A DNA stretch of 48,434 nt from Alectoria sarmentosa (lineage: Eukaryota; Ascomycota; Lecanoromycetes; Lecanorales; Parmeliaceae): assembly GCA_009733775.1 (NCBI GenBank), contig WOGZ01000254.1, positions 1 through 48,434 of the forward strand. The letters run 5' to 3'. Shown here in pieces: positions 1 to 12,363 of the stretch (positions within the stretch are counted from its first letter, which is position 1; each line of letters begins with the position of its first letter). Below the pieces are notes generated by a model. It saw only the letters and a program-made list of their open reading frames with translations. It was not told the DNA's origin and made no database searches. The translations under genes were made by a program, and so were the position numbers.

Positions 1-1401
1 TAAACATGCGATAATTCTTATTTTTGAAATTTTATAATATAATAATACGTCGAAATTCGATCTTTTGTTCGCAAAAGTTAATTAAAATTAAAAATAATCA
101 TCGAAATTTTAATCGATCATAATTTTATTTTCGAGATAAAAGAAAATTTAAGGATATTATAAAATTTATAAACAAAAATTACGACGTATAAAAAATTGAA
201 CGATGTTAAAAACATTTTTAAAAATTGTGATTTACATTAATTGTTTAATTAACGTGTTTTCAAAAGATTTATTATAAATAAGTTTATTAAAAAAAATGAA
301 AGAGAGTTTATCAAGCATCTTTTTTTTAAAAATATCATTTATAAAAATCTTTAATTTCAATTTGAATATTCGTATTATTGAATTAAATCGATTAATAATT
401 AATTCGTTAAATAATAAATTAACGATGATTTTAATTTATTTTGAATTATAAATAAAAATAATGAAGATGTTTAATCGATCAAATTTGATAATTAAAATTA
501 TATAATTTTAATAAAATAATTTTATAAATTATAAATCTTTTTAATATGAGAAAGAAAGAATAATACGTTGTTTATCAACTTATATATTTATAATAATTTC
601 ATTAATTTAAGCATTAATGATTGTTTGATAAATGTTAATTCGAATAATTTTCTAATTTTATTTTATTTAATGAAATCGATTATTTTAATAATTATATATA
701 TATCGTAAATGAAGTGTTCAAACAATTTATCGTAATAAAAAAACGATTAAATTTAATAAAATGAATTTATATAAAATATTTATAAAAAATTAATTTAATA
801 AATTTAAAGAAGCAAAAAGATAGATTTATAAAAAAAAATTAATGTGATTTATATTAAATCTTCTCGATTATTAATTCGTGAGACGAAATTGTTATTATTA
901 TCTCGATTAACAAAAGAATTTTTATCAAATGAAACATTTATAATAAATATATTATTATATTATAATTATTCGTTATATGAGAAAATGAAAAGATAATGCA
1001 ATAATATATAAACGAAATGTTAATATAAAATATTATATTTATCATCATTTTAAATTTCAATTAAAACGTTTTTTATCTCGAATATGTTTAATAAATTATT
1101 TATATCGTTTCTTTAAATAATAATGATTTTATTTGAAATAAAACGAGTATAAATGCGTGAATTATAATGTTACGAATTTTTATATAATAATTTATAATCT
1201 CATATAATTGAATCGACTTTTAATCTTTTAAATATCGTTTTAAAAATAATAATATAAAAATTAATGCTTTTAAAAAGAATATTTTTTTTTCGATAAAATT
1301 ATTATTTAATATTATTATAATAATTATGCTTAACATAATTAATATAAAAAACGCGATCGAAAAAAAATTATATTATATTATAAATTGTTTTTAAATGTTA
1401 T
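1..1401. other. AT-rich stretch with no recognised feature
   Basis: This stretch is extremely AT-rich and stop-dense in the frames I followed. I see no domain, LTR or RNA gene. Most of the surviving C residues are in CpG: in bases 1-120, 7 of 13 C are followed by G. It is most easily read as fully decayed repeat DNA, but I cannot assign it to a family. Confidence 0.5.
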
Positions 1402-1630
1402 TTACCTTATCGTCGCTTATATACGATTAAATGATTTGTTAACTTTATGTTAAAATATACTTAAATTAATTTTCGTCTAAATATTATGTTCAAACTGTAA
1501 ATTAATTATCAATTTAATTGAAGTTTGTTATATATAACAAATATTCATTATTAACAAATTGTTATTGTTAACAAATGATTCAATCTTTTGTCGACAAATT
1601 GTTAAAGAATTGTTAAACTGTTGTTATAAG
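1402..1630. repeat. 229-bp dispersed direct repeat, copy 1
   Basis: This block aligns without gaps to 47899-48127 in the same orientation. By eye there are about 14 differences, and all but one are transitions. Similarity stops abruptly at both ends. It contains short palindromes built on TTGTTAT...ATAACAA and AACAAATTGTT. Neither copy has TG...CA ends or a coding frame, so I cannot say whether it is an LTR fragment, a MITE or another repeat. The transition-only divergence fits RIP acting on both copies. Confidence 0.75.
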
Positions 1631-2200
1631 CCTTAAAGGGGCACAAAAAAGCTGTTTCGACGACGGTAACGTGTTTTCTAAGGTGTTGTAAATAGCGTCT
1701 TACTTATAATACTTAAGATTACGTATAATGCCTTATGGTGATATTTTTAAAAATTTAGTATCTCAAATATTCTTTTATCGCTTTCGATTCTTATTTGACG
1801 ATTTATCTCGAAATTATTTTAAAACATTTTAAACGAACAAATAATCACACATAAACGAATTCTTTGAATTTCCCCTTATCAATTTACGTTGATTTGAATT
1901 ATATCGTTAATTCACATCGCCTCCTCATTTTTTAAACACGCACATTTCAAAAAAATCAATTTTCTTTTATTAAAACGAAATAATTAAAAGGGGAAATGAT
2001 TAAAATCTAAAATTAAGAATTTCGATAAAAAATATATTTTATAAATCTAAATCATTTTATAACAAAATACAACATTTATATTATCGATCGCTAACGTTAT
2101 TTTACGAATAATTTTATTTAAATCTTTTGAAAATGAAATGCGAAAGTTAAATTTTATTATCTAATTTGATATTATTAATAAACGATTTATCAAAAATCAA
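1631..2200. other. Intergenic stretch with a short better-preserved patch
   Basis: Bases about 1631-1760 keep runs such as AAAGGGGCAC and GACGACGGTAACG, so they are less decayed than their surroundings. I find no reading frame, LTR or RNA structure here. The remainder to about 2200 is ordinary AT-rich sequence. Confidence 0.4.
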
Positions 2201-3549
2201 TTAAAATCGAATAAAAAAAGTGAAAATACGTTGAAGTAAGATTTGTTTTCGAATAAGCTTGAAAATAACACAAATGCAAACAATAAAATATTTTCAAATT
2301 CGAAAGTGAATATCGTTATCGAAAATATTTTTAAAAATCGATCGAAATCGTTAAAATCGTTATCAAAAAAATCGAAACGTACAAACTTCTTTGATTTAAT
2401 TAAATCGAAAAAATAATCGATTAATTTGAAAAATATAAAACAAAAAAAAACAAAAAGATAATAATAAAAATAATCAAAAAAGTCATTAAAATGACGAAAA
2501 AAAAAAAAAAAAAACGAATTAAATAAAAAATTTATGAAAAAAATGAAAACCTCTCACAATCTTATCTTAAATATCAAAAAAAAAGAAAAACGAACGATTA
2601 TCATTAAACTCAAAATTGTTCGTTTTCGATATTCGAGATTTCATTTGATGTTATAAAAATCAACATTTTAAACGAGCAAATTGTTGATTCGCGTATCTTA
2701 AATGTCTCAAACATTTCGCCCTTATTATTTATCGACTTAATTAAAAAAATGCGTATCATCACGCTGACATCCCCGAAAAAAATGACGAAAAAAAAATGAT
2801 GAGTTAAAAAAACGAATTTCATTCGAAACTCGTCATCAACAAGAAATAATTTCAAAAAAATACGAATCCTTAATCATTTCAAATCAAAATCGAAATTAAA
2901 TAATAATTCGATCATTTTTTTCTTTTTCATCGAAAAAATGATTCTTACAAAAAGAAAAAAAAATCAAAAATCAAAAACTAAAAAGAAAATGATAACCCTC
3001 TCAATGATATCGAAACTTATCGACGATAAATGATTTTATTTAAAAATGTTAATCGCGTTAAAAAAAAAGAATAAAAAGTTTATATTAAAACAAGTTTTAA
3101 AAATATTTAAAAATATTATGAATCTCAAAAACGCTGAGTTCGCAAAAAAGCATAATAATAAAAATTAAATAATACATTATTATTTTCAAAAAGTCAAAAA
3201 TGCAATGAAAAATATATCGATCTTTATTAAAAAAGGTGAAAAACGATATGAAATTAAATTCATAATATATTATATTGATAATTCGTAGATTTTCATCATT
3301 TCAAAAAATTCTTTCAAGATTATAAATTATTATATTTTGATGATGCAAATTAAGAATCTGAAAAAACTTAAAAAAAAGAAATTTTAATTACAATATAAAA
3401 AAAAAATTCATATAATCAAAATAAAAATCATTATTATCTTTAAAACAAATTTCGATTTAAAAAATTTTGAATTTGAAATCGAAAAATCGAAATCAAATTT
3501 TGACGTATTATTTATAATGAAATTTAAATTAATAAATGTTAATAAGATT

Positions 3550-3591
3550 TGCGAAATTTATCGTAAAATAAATCATTTTACTCACGATTAT
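3550..3591 (+). pseudogene. Gag zinc-knuckle relic (CCHC spacing) of element A
   Basis: The translation CEIYRKINHFTHDY places Cys, Tyr, His and Tyr at the exact C-x2-C-x4-H-x4-C spacing of a retroviral nucleocapsid zinc knuckle. The two Tyr codons (TAT) are one G-to-A step from Cys (TGT), the change RIP makes when it hits the opposite strand. The knuckle would have bound packaged RNA in Gag. It lies in the frame that runs on to 5061. The spacing match could be chance in such biased sequence, so confidence is moderate. Confidence 0.5.
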
Positions 3592-4632
3592 AAGATCATA
3601 ACGAATCTTAAACCTTTTAAAAAAAATTAAATTCTTTTTATTAAAAAACAAACCCTTTATATCGTAATCATTATAACGATACATAAAATAAAAATCGTTT
3701 CATTAAATGTTCGTTTTATCTTAAATTCAACACGATTTAAAAATATATATAATATAATATAAAATTATAACGTGAACGTTTTATTTTTATAAAAAACCAA
3801 TTTGCTCATCAAATTCGCGAAACATTATAAAAATTTATTTTCACAAATACACATTATTATTTATATTACGAATCGTAATAAAATTATTATTATAATTAAT
3901 ATTAAAATTATAATATAAACGTTTAATGATAATTCGAATTATATTCTTTATATCAATAACGACGATCACATTTTGATATATAAAATTTTATATCGAGATT
4001 ATTCGCTCAATGTAACATTTGTTTATAATTCGATTTAAAACATTAAACGTTTAATTTGACTTTAAAAAAAAATGAAACATTTCGACACAATTCGATTTCT
4101 TCGCTTTGCGACATAATGAAAAAAATTGAAATTTGATATTATCAATAATAAACAAAATCTCACGAATATCTTCGCAAATTTTTCAATTATAAAAACTTTC
4201 GAAACTATTAACACAGTTTAAAGAAAATGACACATATAAATTAATAAATGATTAAAAAATTAAAAACCTTAATTTAATAACCTTCACATATTACGTTAAC
4301 GATATTTCATGTTTAAAAATTAATAAAATGTATATTAAAAAAGATTGATTAAATGAATTTAAAGAATAAGATATTATATCGAATAAACTTCTCATCGATT
4401 ACAAAGCGATCACAATCATAATTAAATTAACCTTTACAATTATCAAAAATTCGAAAAGATAACGATTATCTCCTACAATCTTGCAAAGAAAATAAATACG
4501 AAAATCTTATTTATAAACCTTAAAAACGCTTTCGAAATTGATTTTTTTTAAAAAAATTGAAACATATATAAAGCATTAATAATTCAATTCCTGAAAAACA
4601 TTAACAAAAACGATAAACGAATTAACGATAAA

Positions 4633-5061
4633 TTGAAATTCAATTTACGACGTAAAAAATTAACATATCAAAAAAAGAGAAATTCACACAAAGTGAACCT
4701 TAAATTGAAAACGAAATTATTAATTATTAAAACGCGAAAGAAACATCTCACGAACGTTTTCAATAAAAATTACGTATATAATACAATAATAAAACATCTT
4801 ATATTCAACGAGAAATCAACGAAATAATTTTTTTCTAAAACACGAAAAATGAATTATAATTTCATTAAGACATTAAAAAATAATAACGATAAAACATATT
4901 CGAATTCAAAAGATAGTTTCAAAATAATAACGAATTATCATCAAAATCTTTATGATATCAAAACCTTCGACGAAGAAATTAAAAAACAAATATTAAATTA
5001 TATCATAAAAAGAATATCGCCGAGAACGATATCAAAATTAAAAAAATCGATATCGTTATAA
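4633..5061 (+). pseudogene. Degraded copia polyprotein linker (probable integrase-RT spacer), element A
   Basis: Two short open stretches (4633-4827 and 4849-5061) share one frame and are separated by a single stop. The product is rich in Lys, Asn, Thr and Ser, with no fold I recognise. Its place directly upstream of the RT relic fits the low-complexity spacer between integrase and RT in copia polyproteins. That assignment comes from position only. Confidence 0.35.
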
Positions 5062-5206
5062 AAAATTGAAATCGTTATTCACCGAATAACGTTAAAATCG
5101 TTATTTAAAAAAAACGATTTATTTAATGAATATTATAAAACATTTATATCATATAAAAGATAAAAGAATAACTTTTCAACAATCGTGCAAATGTTAACGA
5201 TATGAC

Positions 5207-5586
5207 GATATCGAAAAAATAATTTATGTGATGCAATTCATAAGATTTAAAATTAAAAATAAAAAAAATAAGATTTGCAAATTTGTGAAAACGTTATATG
5301 ATTTGAAATAATTTTTAAAAATCTAATATAATACCTTCGCGACGTATCTCAAAAAATTGAATTTTGAATTTATCGTCGTTGATCTTTCGATATTTATCAA
5401 TAACATTATCATCGTCGTCATTTATATAAATAACATTTTATTTATAAATTTCGATAAAATCGACATTCAAACGATTAAAAATAAACTTCATAAAAAATTT
5501 GAAATGATTAATTTGAATTTATACACTTATTATCTCGATATAACGATCGCAAAAAATCATATTAATTATATTCTACGTCTTAAATA
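5207..5586 (+). pseudogene. Copia reverse transcriptase relic, element A
   Basis: Reverse transcriptases of this family copy the element RNA into DNA inside the particle. The frame reads a conserved block (KICKFVKTLYDLK then a stop, where the family has LYGLKQ). It continues through LSIFINNIIIVVIYINNIL, which matches the copia catalytic YVDD box with both Asp changed to Asn. The tail KFEMINLNLYTYYLDITIA matches the following conserved segment (family: F-x-M-x-D-L-G-x2-x-Y-x-L-G). An in-frame stop at about 5308 and the double Asp-to-Asn loss show the enzyme is dead. The open part begins at 5357, but that ATG is not a true start. Confidence 0.85.
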
Positions 5587-6189
5587 AACAATTTATATCG
5601 AAAAGTTTTTTATCGATCATAACATAATTGAATCAATCATTATTTAAACTCTCATCATTAACGATAAATTTTATATCATCGAAAATAACTTCGTGATCAT
5701 TAAAAAGTTTCATCACGCTTATCAATTTATCGTTAACTTTTTAATGTATATAATATTAAATACGCGCCCGAATATCGTTTTCGCAGTTTTAATAATCTCT
5801 CGATACGATTTAAATCTTAATGTTTTTCATTAAAACGCAATTAAACGCATCTTTCGATATTTCAATCACACGAAAAATTAACAATTTATATTTCGAGACG
5901 ATCTTAAATTTCTCATAAATTATATCAACATTAATTAAATAAACGATTAAAACATTCGACGTTTCATTTTTAAATACATCTTTAATATAAACAATATGAT
6001 AATTAATTAATCTTTTAAACGACAATTTACAATAACATTTTCAATTTATAAAATCGAATATATCGATTAAATTCAAATTATCAAAAAAACGATTTAATTA
6101 CGCGAATTGCTCAATCAATTCAATTTAAACGTTAAATGTTTTCAAATAATAATGATTTATTACGATAATCAAAATGTTATAACGTTAAT

Positions 6190-6375
6190 TAAAAACCCTT
6201 AATTTCATATTCATATCAAACATATCAACATTTAATATCATTATATACGAAAACAAATCACCGTCGAAAATGTCGTTTTAAAATATGTTTTTATCGATTA
6301 ATAAATAACCGACGATCTTATCAAAACCCTTTTCAAAAACAAATTCGAAAGATTTCATCAATTAATCGAATTGAA
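6190..6375 (+). pseudogene. Copia RNase H relic, element A
   Basis: The plus-strand translation shows the C-terminal RNase H signature of copia polyproteins: KHINI, a stop, then YHYIRKQ. About 20 residues on comes a block ending DDLIKTL and KFERFHQLIEL, where the family has an ADxLTK motif. Stops occur at expected Gln or Trp codons. It lies about 0.6 kb after the RT, as expected for the end of pol. The activity would have degraded the RNA strand of the RNA-DNA hybrid. Confidence 0.7.
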
Positions 6376-6449
6376 GCATTATTTATAAATGATTTTTTAC
6401 GTCAATTTTAAAAAAGTCGTTATTATAATTTTAAAAAAATTATTATAAT

Positions 6450-7318
6450 AATTTAAATGAAATAATCACTTTTCAATTTCAAAGAAATAATCATTATTCG
6501 TAAAATCAATTCAATATCATTATTTAATAATTTCAAAAAAACGATTTCATTAATTTTCACATTTCAAATGATCGATCAAATTTATTCGCAAAATCTCAAT
6601 TATTAATTTTGATATTCTTTAAAAATAAACTTTTATTTATCAAAATTCAATTTAAAATTAATTTATCGTTATTGCATTTATAATCACAAACTTTGCGAGC
6701 ATCTATTCAAAAGATTTATATTTATATGCGATTCAAATTTAAAAATTATATCATTATTAAAAAGATCGTTATCGTCAAAACTGTTCAATTATTTATGAAA
6801 TTCTTTAATAACATAACTTTCAAATGCTTTTAAACGCCATCATAACTATCATATTTATGCTTTTAAACGTTATTGCCGTTATCATCATTATTATTATTAT
6901 CGTATTGTATCGATCGCAACCTGCATACACCCTATTAATCATTAATATCAAATATTAATACCTTGAAACGACCCTCATAAGTCTTACGATCGATCGCATA
7001 TATGCATATACAATTCGAAACATTTCGTTTAATCGAAAAATTTATTCTCACATATATTCATCGATCATATATCGCTCGATTTTTAATATGCATCAAATGA
7101 ATTAAAAATAAATTTATCAAAAAACGGTTTTTCGTCAAAAAATGAATTTTTTTTTATATAACATCGTGACGAATATGTTTAAAAAAACATAATCGTTTTC
7201 AAATTTCGACTTTTCTTCGGATTTTCATTGTTTTTACCCGATTTTGAACATCGCGAATTTCGAATTTCGTATTTTGAAATTTAAATGTCTTAGAGGATAT
7301 AAGAGATGATAAAGAAAT
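6450..7318 (+). other. 3' non-coding tail of element A, shared with elements B and C
   Basis: From about 6514 onward this aligns with about 13248-14215 of element B and, reversed, with the 3' part of element C. Shared landmarks are the alternating ATATGCATAT tract near 6997-7012, the block around 7127-7180 and one copy of the motif GAACATCGCGAATTTCGAAT. Upstream of about 6450 A does not match B or C closely. A carries only one unit of the 3' repeat, whereas B and C carry two. Confidence 0.65.
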
Positions 7319-7441
7319 GTCGAAATTCAGGTCACGTGATAGGTTATGTGACACGAGCGCATGCGCCCGTAGCATAGTCGCACTTTTCTTCATAACACTT
7401 TTAAAATAATACAATTAAGTGTTCTATATTATATTTTCACA
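7319..7441 (+). repeat. Copia LTR (123 bp) shared by elements A and B
   Basis: The LTR runs from TGTCGAAATT to TTTTCACA, with TG...CA ends, and matches the reverse complement of the 113-bp LTRs at 21958-22070 and 28928-29040. It differs by a 12-bp tandem duplication (GGTCACGTGATA followed by GGTTATGTGACA). It keeps the palindromic core GCGCATGCGC with one G-to-A change. The sequence on its left is the 3' tail of element A. The sequence on its right (GATTATAAACCCGAAC) is the start of element B, identical in position to the leader of element C. One LTR therefore serves both elements. Confidence 0.85.
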
Positions 7442-8990
7442 GATTATAAACCCGAACTTATTCGACGATCGTTATAAATATAATTTATTTATTCATCATT
7501 ATGATTATAATTGTTTTTAAACATTTTATGCTCATCGCAATGAGATAATTAATTATAAAAATCTTTATTTATTAATCTTTTTGAAATGAATAATTTTCAT
7601 TTGCAAAATAATCTTTGAATTTAAATAATCATAATTTGAAATTCGAAAATTGAAAACTTTTCAATTCTCGATAAGTCGAAATTATTCGCTTTTAATTGAA
7701 ATCGTATATAATTTACGATCGTGCGATTGAATTATAATAAAATCTTTATAACATTATTAATTTCTTTATATAAGACACATTAAATAAAAAAAAATACGTT
7801 TTTATTTTCATAATATTTCATTAAATTAAAGGTTTGCATTTTTAACGATATATCGAATTAATAAAATAAATTGAATAATTGAATATTAACGTTATTATCA
7901 ATTTGATTATCGTTTGAAATAATTCAAAATTGATTTCATTATCATTTAAACGCTTATAAATTTATTTAAAATTAAAAATAATAAACTTTATGTGTTAAAA
8001 TTGACGTTTTAATTCTAAAAATCCTTTAAAAAAAAAATTAAGATTTTATTATCGAATTCTTTATTCGTTATCAACAACATTTTATTATCATAATTATGAA
8101 ATTTGATTAATCTCAATTTTACGATGATAATCGTCAAAACGAATATCTTAAATTCGAATCTTTAATTGAATAACATAAAAAGAATACGAATTCTTTAAAA
8201 AGATTTACACGTTTATAATTATATTCAATATAATCTTAATTAAACTTAATCTTTATTGTTAAATTTAAAATTAAATTCTTTATATCATTAACATCATTTC
8301 ATTATAATATTATCGTTTAAATTTATTATTAATTTTCGCATAAACACTTCTCATTATTATTATAAAACCTTGAAATATAACGATAATAATTGATTAATAT
8401 TGATAAAGTTTTAAACGACTTTGACGAAGATTAATAGAACATTTATTTCATCTCTTTTACATTATCGTCGTGCGATAATGATTTTAAAATCAACGAGAAG
8501 TTATTTGACGTCTTAAACGATATCGAAATCTTTAAATTACGCGTTAAAAATAAACGATTTCATTTATTAATTCTTTTTAAAACGTTCGAAACGTTCTTTA
8601 AATCATTATTAAATTTGTTTATTTCAACATTTTTTTAAAGCGGCACTTTTTAAAGCGGCCCTTTCGATTCGTCTTTAATTATAATAAAAAAACCTTCATC
8701 TTCATTATCTTCATTATCATTATTAATTTTTTATATTTTTTTATTTATTTCTCTCGATATCGATAATTGAATTTAACGCTTAAGATATTATTAAAAATGT
8801 TTTTATAAATAATAAAGATAATTTCTCTTTAATCTTCATTATCATTTTGAAATTTATTATCAAATATATCAAATGAAGCGAAGATATCAATAATTAATTG
8901 ATGTTAAACAATTTTCAATTTTTCATTAACATCATTAAATTTAAAATTTATATAATTATTCGTTAACGTCTTAATTATGTTGATTATTAA
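7442..8990 (+). other. 5' leader of element B and decayed start of gag
   Basis: This stretch lies between the 5' LTR and the first recognisable gag segment and corresponds to about 27480-28927 of element C. Bases 7442-7471 match C's leader directly next to the LTR, where the primer-binding site should be, but I could not match it to a tRNA 3' end. I see no start codon or gag N-terminus that I would defend. Confidence 0.5.
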
Positions 8991-8999
8991 TTCATTAAA

Positions 9000-9275
9000 A
9001 AATATAACGAAAATTTTCCAATTATATTAAACGTCATCGATATTTATTATAAATTTATAAATTTTGAATTTTATATCGAATTTATACGTTAATTGCATAA
9101 TATCAACATTAATTTCAAAAAAAACGTTCGTCAATATAAAAAAAACTTTCGCAAAATCAACGTCGAAATCGTTAATTTAAACGATTTTTTATTATTATCG
9201 ATATCTTATTTTAATCAATTTTTTTTTATAAGATTCGATGAAATTTATAATATTTTTATAATAATTTACATTTAA
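9000..9275 (+). pseudogene. Copia Gag relic (UBN2-like), element B
   Basis: The frame carries LHNININFKKNVRQYKKNF and further conserved residues. The first part is nearly identical to the gag relic of element C at 27239-27421. The helical pattern and the position upstream of protease fit the gag-polypeptide domain (UBN2 type) of copia elements, which forms the virus-like particle shell. The open part starts at 9093, but homology extends upstream to about 9000. The gene ends in stops created by C-to-T and G-to-A changes. Confidence 0.65.
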
Positions 9276-9893
9276 ATTCATATATTTTATAATTCGAATA
9301 TAATTAAATTCGATTTAATTATTTATGATATAATAAACGAAAAGCGTTATATATTTATAATTAAAAAAAAAAATATCGCTATGCTCGTTCACCGCAATAA
9401 TAAAAATAAATAATTTATTAAAAACGATTTTAACGACTTTAATTTCATCAATCGCGAAATTTATAATTTTTATAAAATCGTTAATCGCAAATTCAAACAT
9501 TTCTTTATTAAATATTAAATCAAATTTTTTTATTTAAAATTTGAAAAATTTATAAAAAAAAAAAAAAAAAAGAAAACGCAAATCGATATTATTTATTTGA
9601 ATATTAATATCTTAAATATTAAATATAAACGCATCGAAAAAGCGTTATTTAACGTTTTCGTTTTAAAAAAAAATGATTATTTTAATATTAATATAACGTA
9701 TGCTTAAAAAAAAAACGATTATTTTCATATTTATATAACATTTTTAAATGAATTGAACGATTAAAATCATTCAAATTTCATTTCGAATGATTTTAATATT
9801 TTGAATATAATTAATTAAACAAATCAAAATGAAAATTTTATCAATTTAATAACGAATTTTAATTTAAATAAAAATTTATCGTTCATTAAATTT

Positions 9894-10199
9894 ATGAATT
9901 TCGATATTTAAATTATGATAAATTTTAATTATATTCGTTATTTCTTTATCGATTATTTAATGTTTATTATTTATATTAAAATTCAATCTCGATTTATTAA
10001 AGACATTGAAAACGTTAAAGTTTAATTTTTTATTTATGATATTATTAAATTTGATTATAATATTAATGATAAACGCGTTATTTTAACGATTTTTAATGTT
10101 TTGCACGTGTTCAATATGAACGTTAATTTTTTATCGATTAAAAAACTTTTAAATGTTGATATTAAAATCGATTTTTATAAAAAGAATTGTGTTTTAATT
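9894..10199 (+). pseudogene. Copia aspartic protease relic, element B
   Basis: The frame begins MNFDI, a stop, then IMINFNYIRYFFIDY. It aligns with the protease of element C over about 102 residues. The family catalytic motif D-S-G is read here as N-F-N, that is Asp to Asn, Ser to Phe and Gly to Asn, all explicable by C-to-T or G-to-A changes. Further on, FNVLHVFNMNVNFLSIKKLL matches the conserved block around the gag-pre-integrase junction (family: L-x-V-P-x-L-x-x-N-L-L-S-V). The enzyme would have cut Gag-Pol into its parts. Confidence 0.75.
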
Positions 10200-10410
10200 C
10201 AAAATAATATAACGTTAATAAATACGCGAAATCGCGATTTATTTTTTTAAATTTATGAAAAAATAATAATGTTTTAATCGTTTATAATATTTTTTCGAAT
10301 TCGATTTATTAATTATGATATGCTCATATAAATCATTTAAATTAATAAAATTTTATTAAACTTTTTAATATCATTATAAATGTGAATTTTTTTAAAAACA
10401 TTATCGAAAA

Positions 10411-11216
10411 ATACATTTACGAATGTTATATAATAGATTATTAAAAAATTATTTTTTATAATAATCTTATAACGCTCGATATTTTATTAAACGAACTTAT
10501 TTATAATAATTTTATTAAATCTTTGATTTTCATTAATTTTAACGATTATGAATATTTTATAACGTTTAAAAATGATTTCATTTATTATTTTGAGATTTAT
10601 TATATTTATTATAAAAATGAGATCTTTATTATGTTTTTACATTTTAAAATTTATTTAAAATCTCGCGATTATTGAATTAATCGTATTCGTTTTGATAATG
10701 AAAACGAATATATTAATAAAATCTTTTTAAATATCTCATTTAAACGAGCATTAAATAAGAATTCATTATTATAAATAATTTCGAAATAAATGAAATCGTT
10801 AAACAATTTAATCAAATTTTAATAAATAAAATTCATTCAATTTTATTAAATTTTAATTTTAATAAATCTTTTTGATTTGAAATAATAATTATAATTAATC
10901 ATTTGATAATGCGTTTTTTTAACATCAAGATTATTATTACATCTTTTAAAATCTTTTATTATCGTAAACTTATTTTTTTTCATTTATATATTATTAATTT
11001 GATTATTTATGTTTTAAAACGTATTTAAAAGAAATTTATAAATAAAAACGAGAAATGTATTTTTTTAAATTATAAAAACGAATTCATTTTTCATCTTTAT
11101 AATTTAATCAAAAAGAAGATTATTCGCGTTAATAATATACATTTTATTAAAAAATGTTCACATTTTATAAATTTCGAAAAGAAAATTGAGATTTACGAAC
11201 TTTTAAATAAACGTTA
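10411..11216 (+). pseudogene. Copia integrase relic, element B
   Basis: The translated segment shows copia integrase landmarks in order. It starts with the end of the HHCC zinc-binding part (ECYIIDY). Next are a block containing LLNELIYNNFIKSL, where the family has the first catalytic Asp, and YFITFKNDFIYYFE with DD changed to ND. RIRFDNENEY follows, at the second catalytic Asp. It ends with the C-terminal part shared with element C (KFINKNEKC, IIRVNNIHF). Several stops interrupt it. Integrase would have joined the cDNA to the host chromosome. Confidence 0.7.
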
Positions 11217-11980
11217 ACGTTTTTTTATATTAATATTCGTTATAAAAGATATATTGAATAAACAACGTATCATTATATTATTAAACGTTGAATTTATAAT
11301 TTCGATTAAATCGTCAAATCGATTATCGTTAACGAATATTTCATCATTAATCATTAATCGTTTTTAAAAATTTCATTTTATTATTATTATAATGTATGTG
11401 TTTATGATATTTATTAAATTTATTACATTAATTATTAAATTTATTATCGTTTTTTTTTCGTCGATATTTTTAAAATTTATTAAAATGAAAATTATGCGAA
11501 AACATTTCGAATATAAAGTTATTTAAAATATATTTAATGATCATAAAGATTTTATTATTTCGAATCTTCATAATTTATCGTTTAATTTTTTAACGAAAAT
11601 TTTCATTATTTTTGTTTTTTTTACGAATTATATTAAGTAATTCAATATCTTCGAATTTACAATTTACGAATAAACGATTTTTAATAATATATTTTATATA
11701 AATAAAAAATTTGATATGCGAGATAAATATAAGTTTTTCATAGATAATAACATTTAATATTTTATTTAAACGTCTTTAAAAATTCGTGTTTTTAAAAATC
11801 GTTGAATTTATATCGTGAAACGAAATTTCGAAAAAGAAATTATTCGTTATAAGACATATTGAATTGTTCGAAAATTCGAATAATAAAAGAGTCGTAATTA
11901 TTATGATATTTTCGCGTTAATAATAAAATTCATGAATTATAAAACGATTTTTGCGTTTATGACGCTTATAAATTAAAACT
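11217..11980 (+). other. Integrase-RT spacer of element B
   Basis: This stretch separates the integrase and RT relics. The translated residues are low complexity with frequent stops, as usual for the unconserved copia linker. The homologous interval in element C (about 24350-25137) has also decayed. I recognise no separate gene here. Confidence 0.5.
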
Positions 11981-12363
11981 TGAAATAAATGAACATCAAA
12001 ACCGTTTTTTTTAACGATGTTCAAAAAGATACTTATATATAATAATTTAAAGGTTTTAATAAAGATAATATCAAGGTTTATAAATTAAATAAGATTTGAT
12101 ATTAACATTTTTCAATTTATATAAAAAAAAATCGATTTTAATCTCATCGAATCGAACGATAATGTGTTTATAAATCTCAAAAAAATTATTATAACGTTTT
12201 ACGTCGATGATATCTTGATTATAAATCGTAATAAAGTCGTTATTAAACGAATCAAAGATGTCTTAAACGTTAAATTTTATATATTAAATTTGAAATTATA
12301 CATTTTTTATTTAAATATGATCGTTAAAAAAGATCGTCGTAATAACATTATTTGTTTAAAGTA
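11981..12363 (+). pseudogene. Copia reverse transcriptase relic, element B (YVDD intact)
   Basis: The segment opens with the block equivalent to D-V-x-T-A-F-L-x-G, read here as NIKTVFFNDVQKDTYI. It continues to KVYKLNKI and then the open stretch 12164-12363 with TFYVDDILIINRNKVVIKRI. Unlike the RTs of element A and the gypsy element, the catalytic YVDD box is unmutated. The tail LKLYIFYLNMIVKKDRRNNI matches the segment that follows in the family. Stops upstream of 12164 still make it non-functional. Element C carries a close copy at 23956-24159. Confidence 0.85.

Larger units (their letters stand above)
2200..7441 (+). mobile_element. Degraded Ty1/copia-type retrotransposon 'A' (5' limit uncertain)
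   Basis: This is a plus-strand relic. Frame 1 can be followed from about 2580 to 5061 with many stops, through an acidic, Ser-rich-looking leader, a retroviral-type zinc knuckle and a Lys/Ser-rich linker. Frame 2 then carries copia RT (5207-5586), followed by RNase H (about 6190-6375) and a non-coding 3' tail, ending in the LTR at 7319-7441. The frame change between 5061 and 5207 suggests an indel. No 5' LTR was found, so the left limit is a guess. Protease and integrase could not be placed with confidence. The RT is only distantly similar to that of elements B and C (about 30 percent identical by eye), although the 3' tail and LTR are close to theirs. Confidence 0.6.

Noticed and set aside
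2610..2855. Minus-strand open stretch of 81 codons
   Set aside because: It is antisense to the plus-strand frame of element A, which continues to the zinc knuckle.
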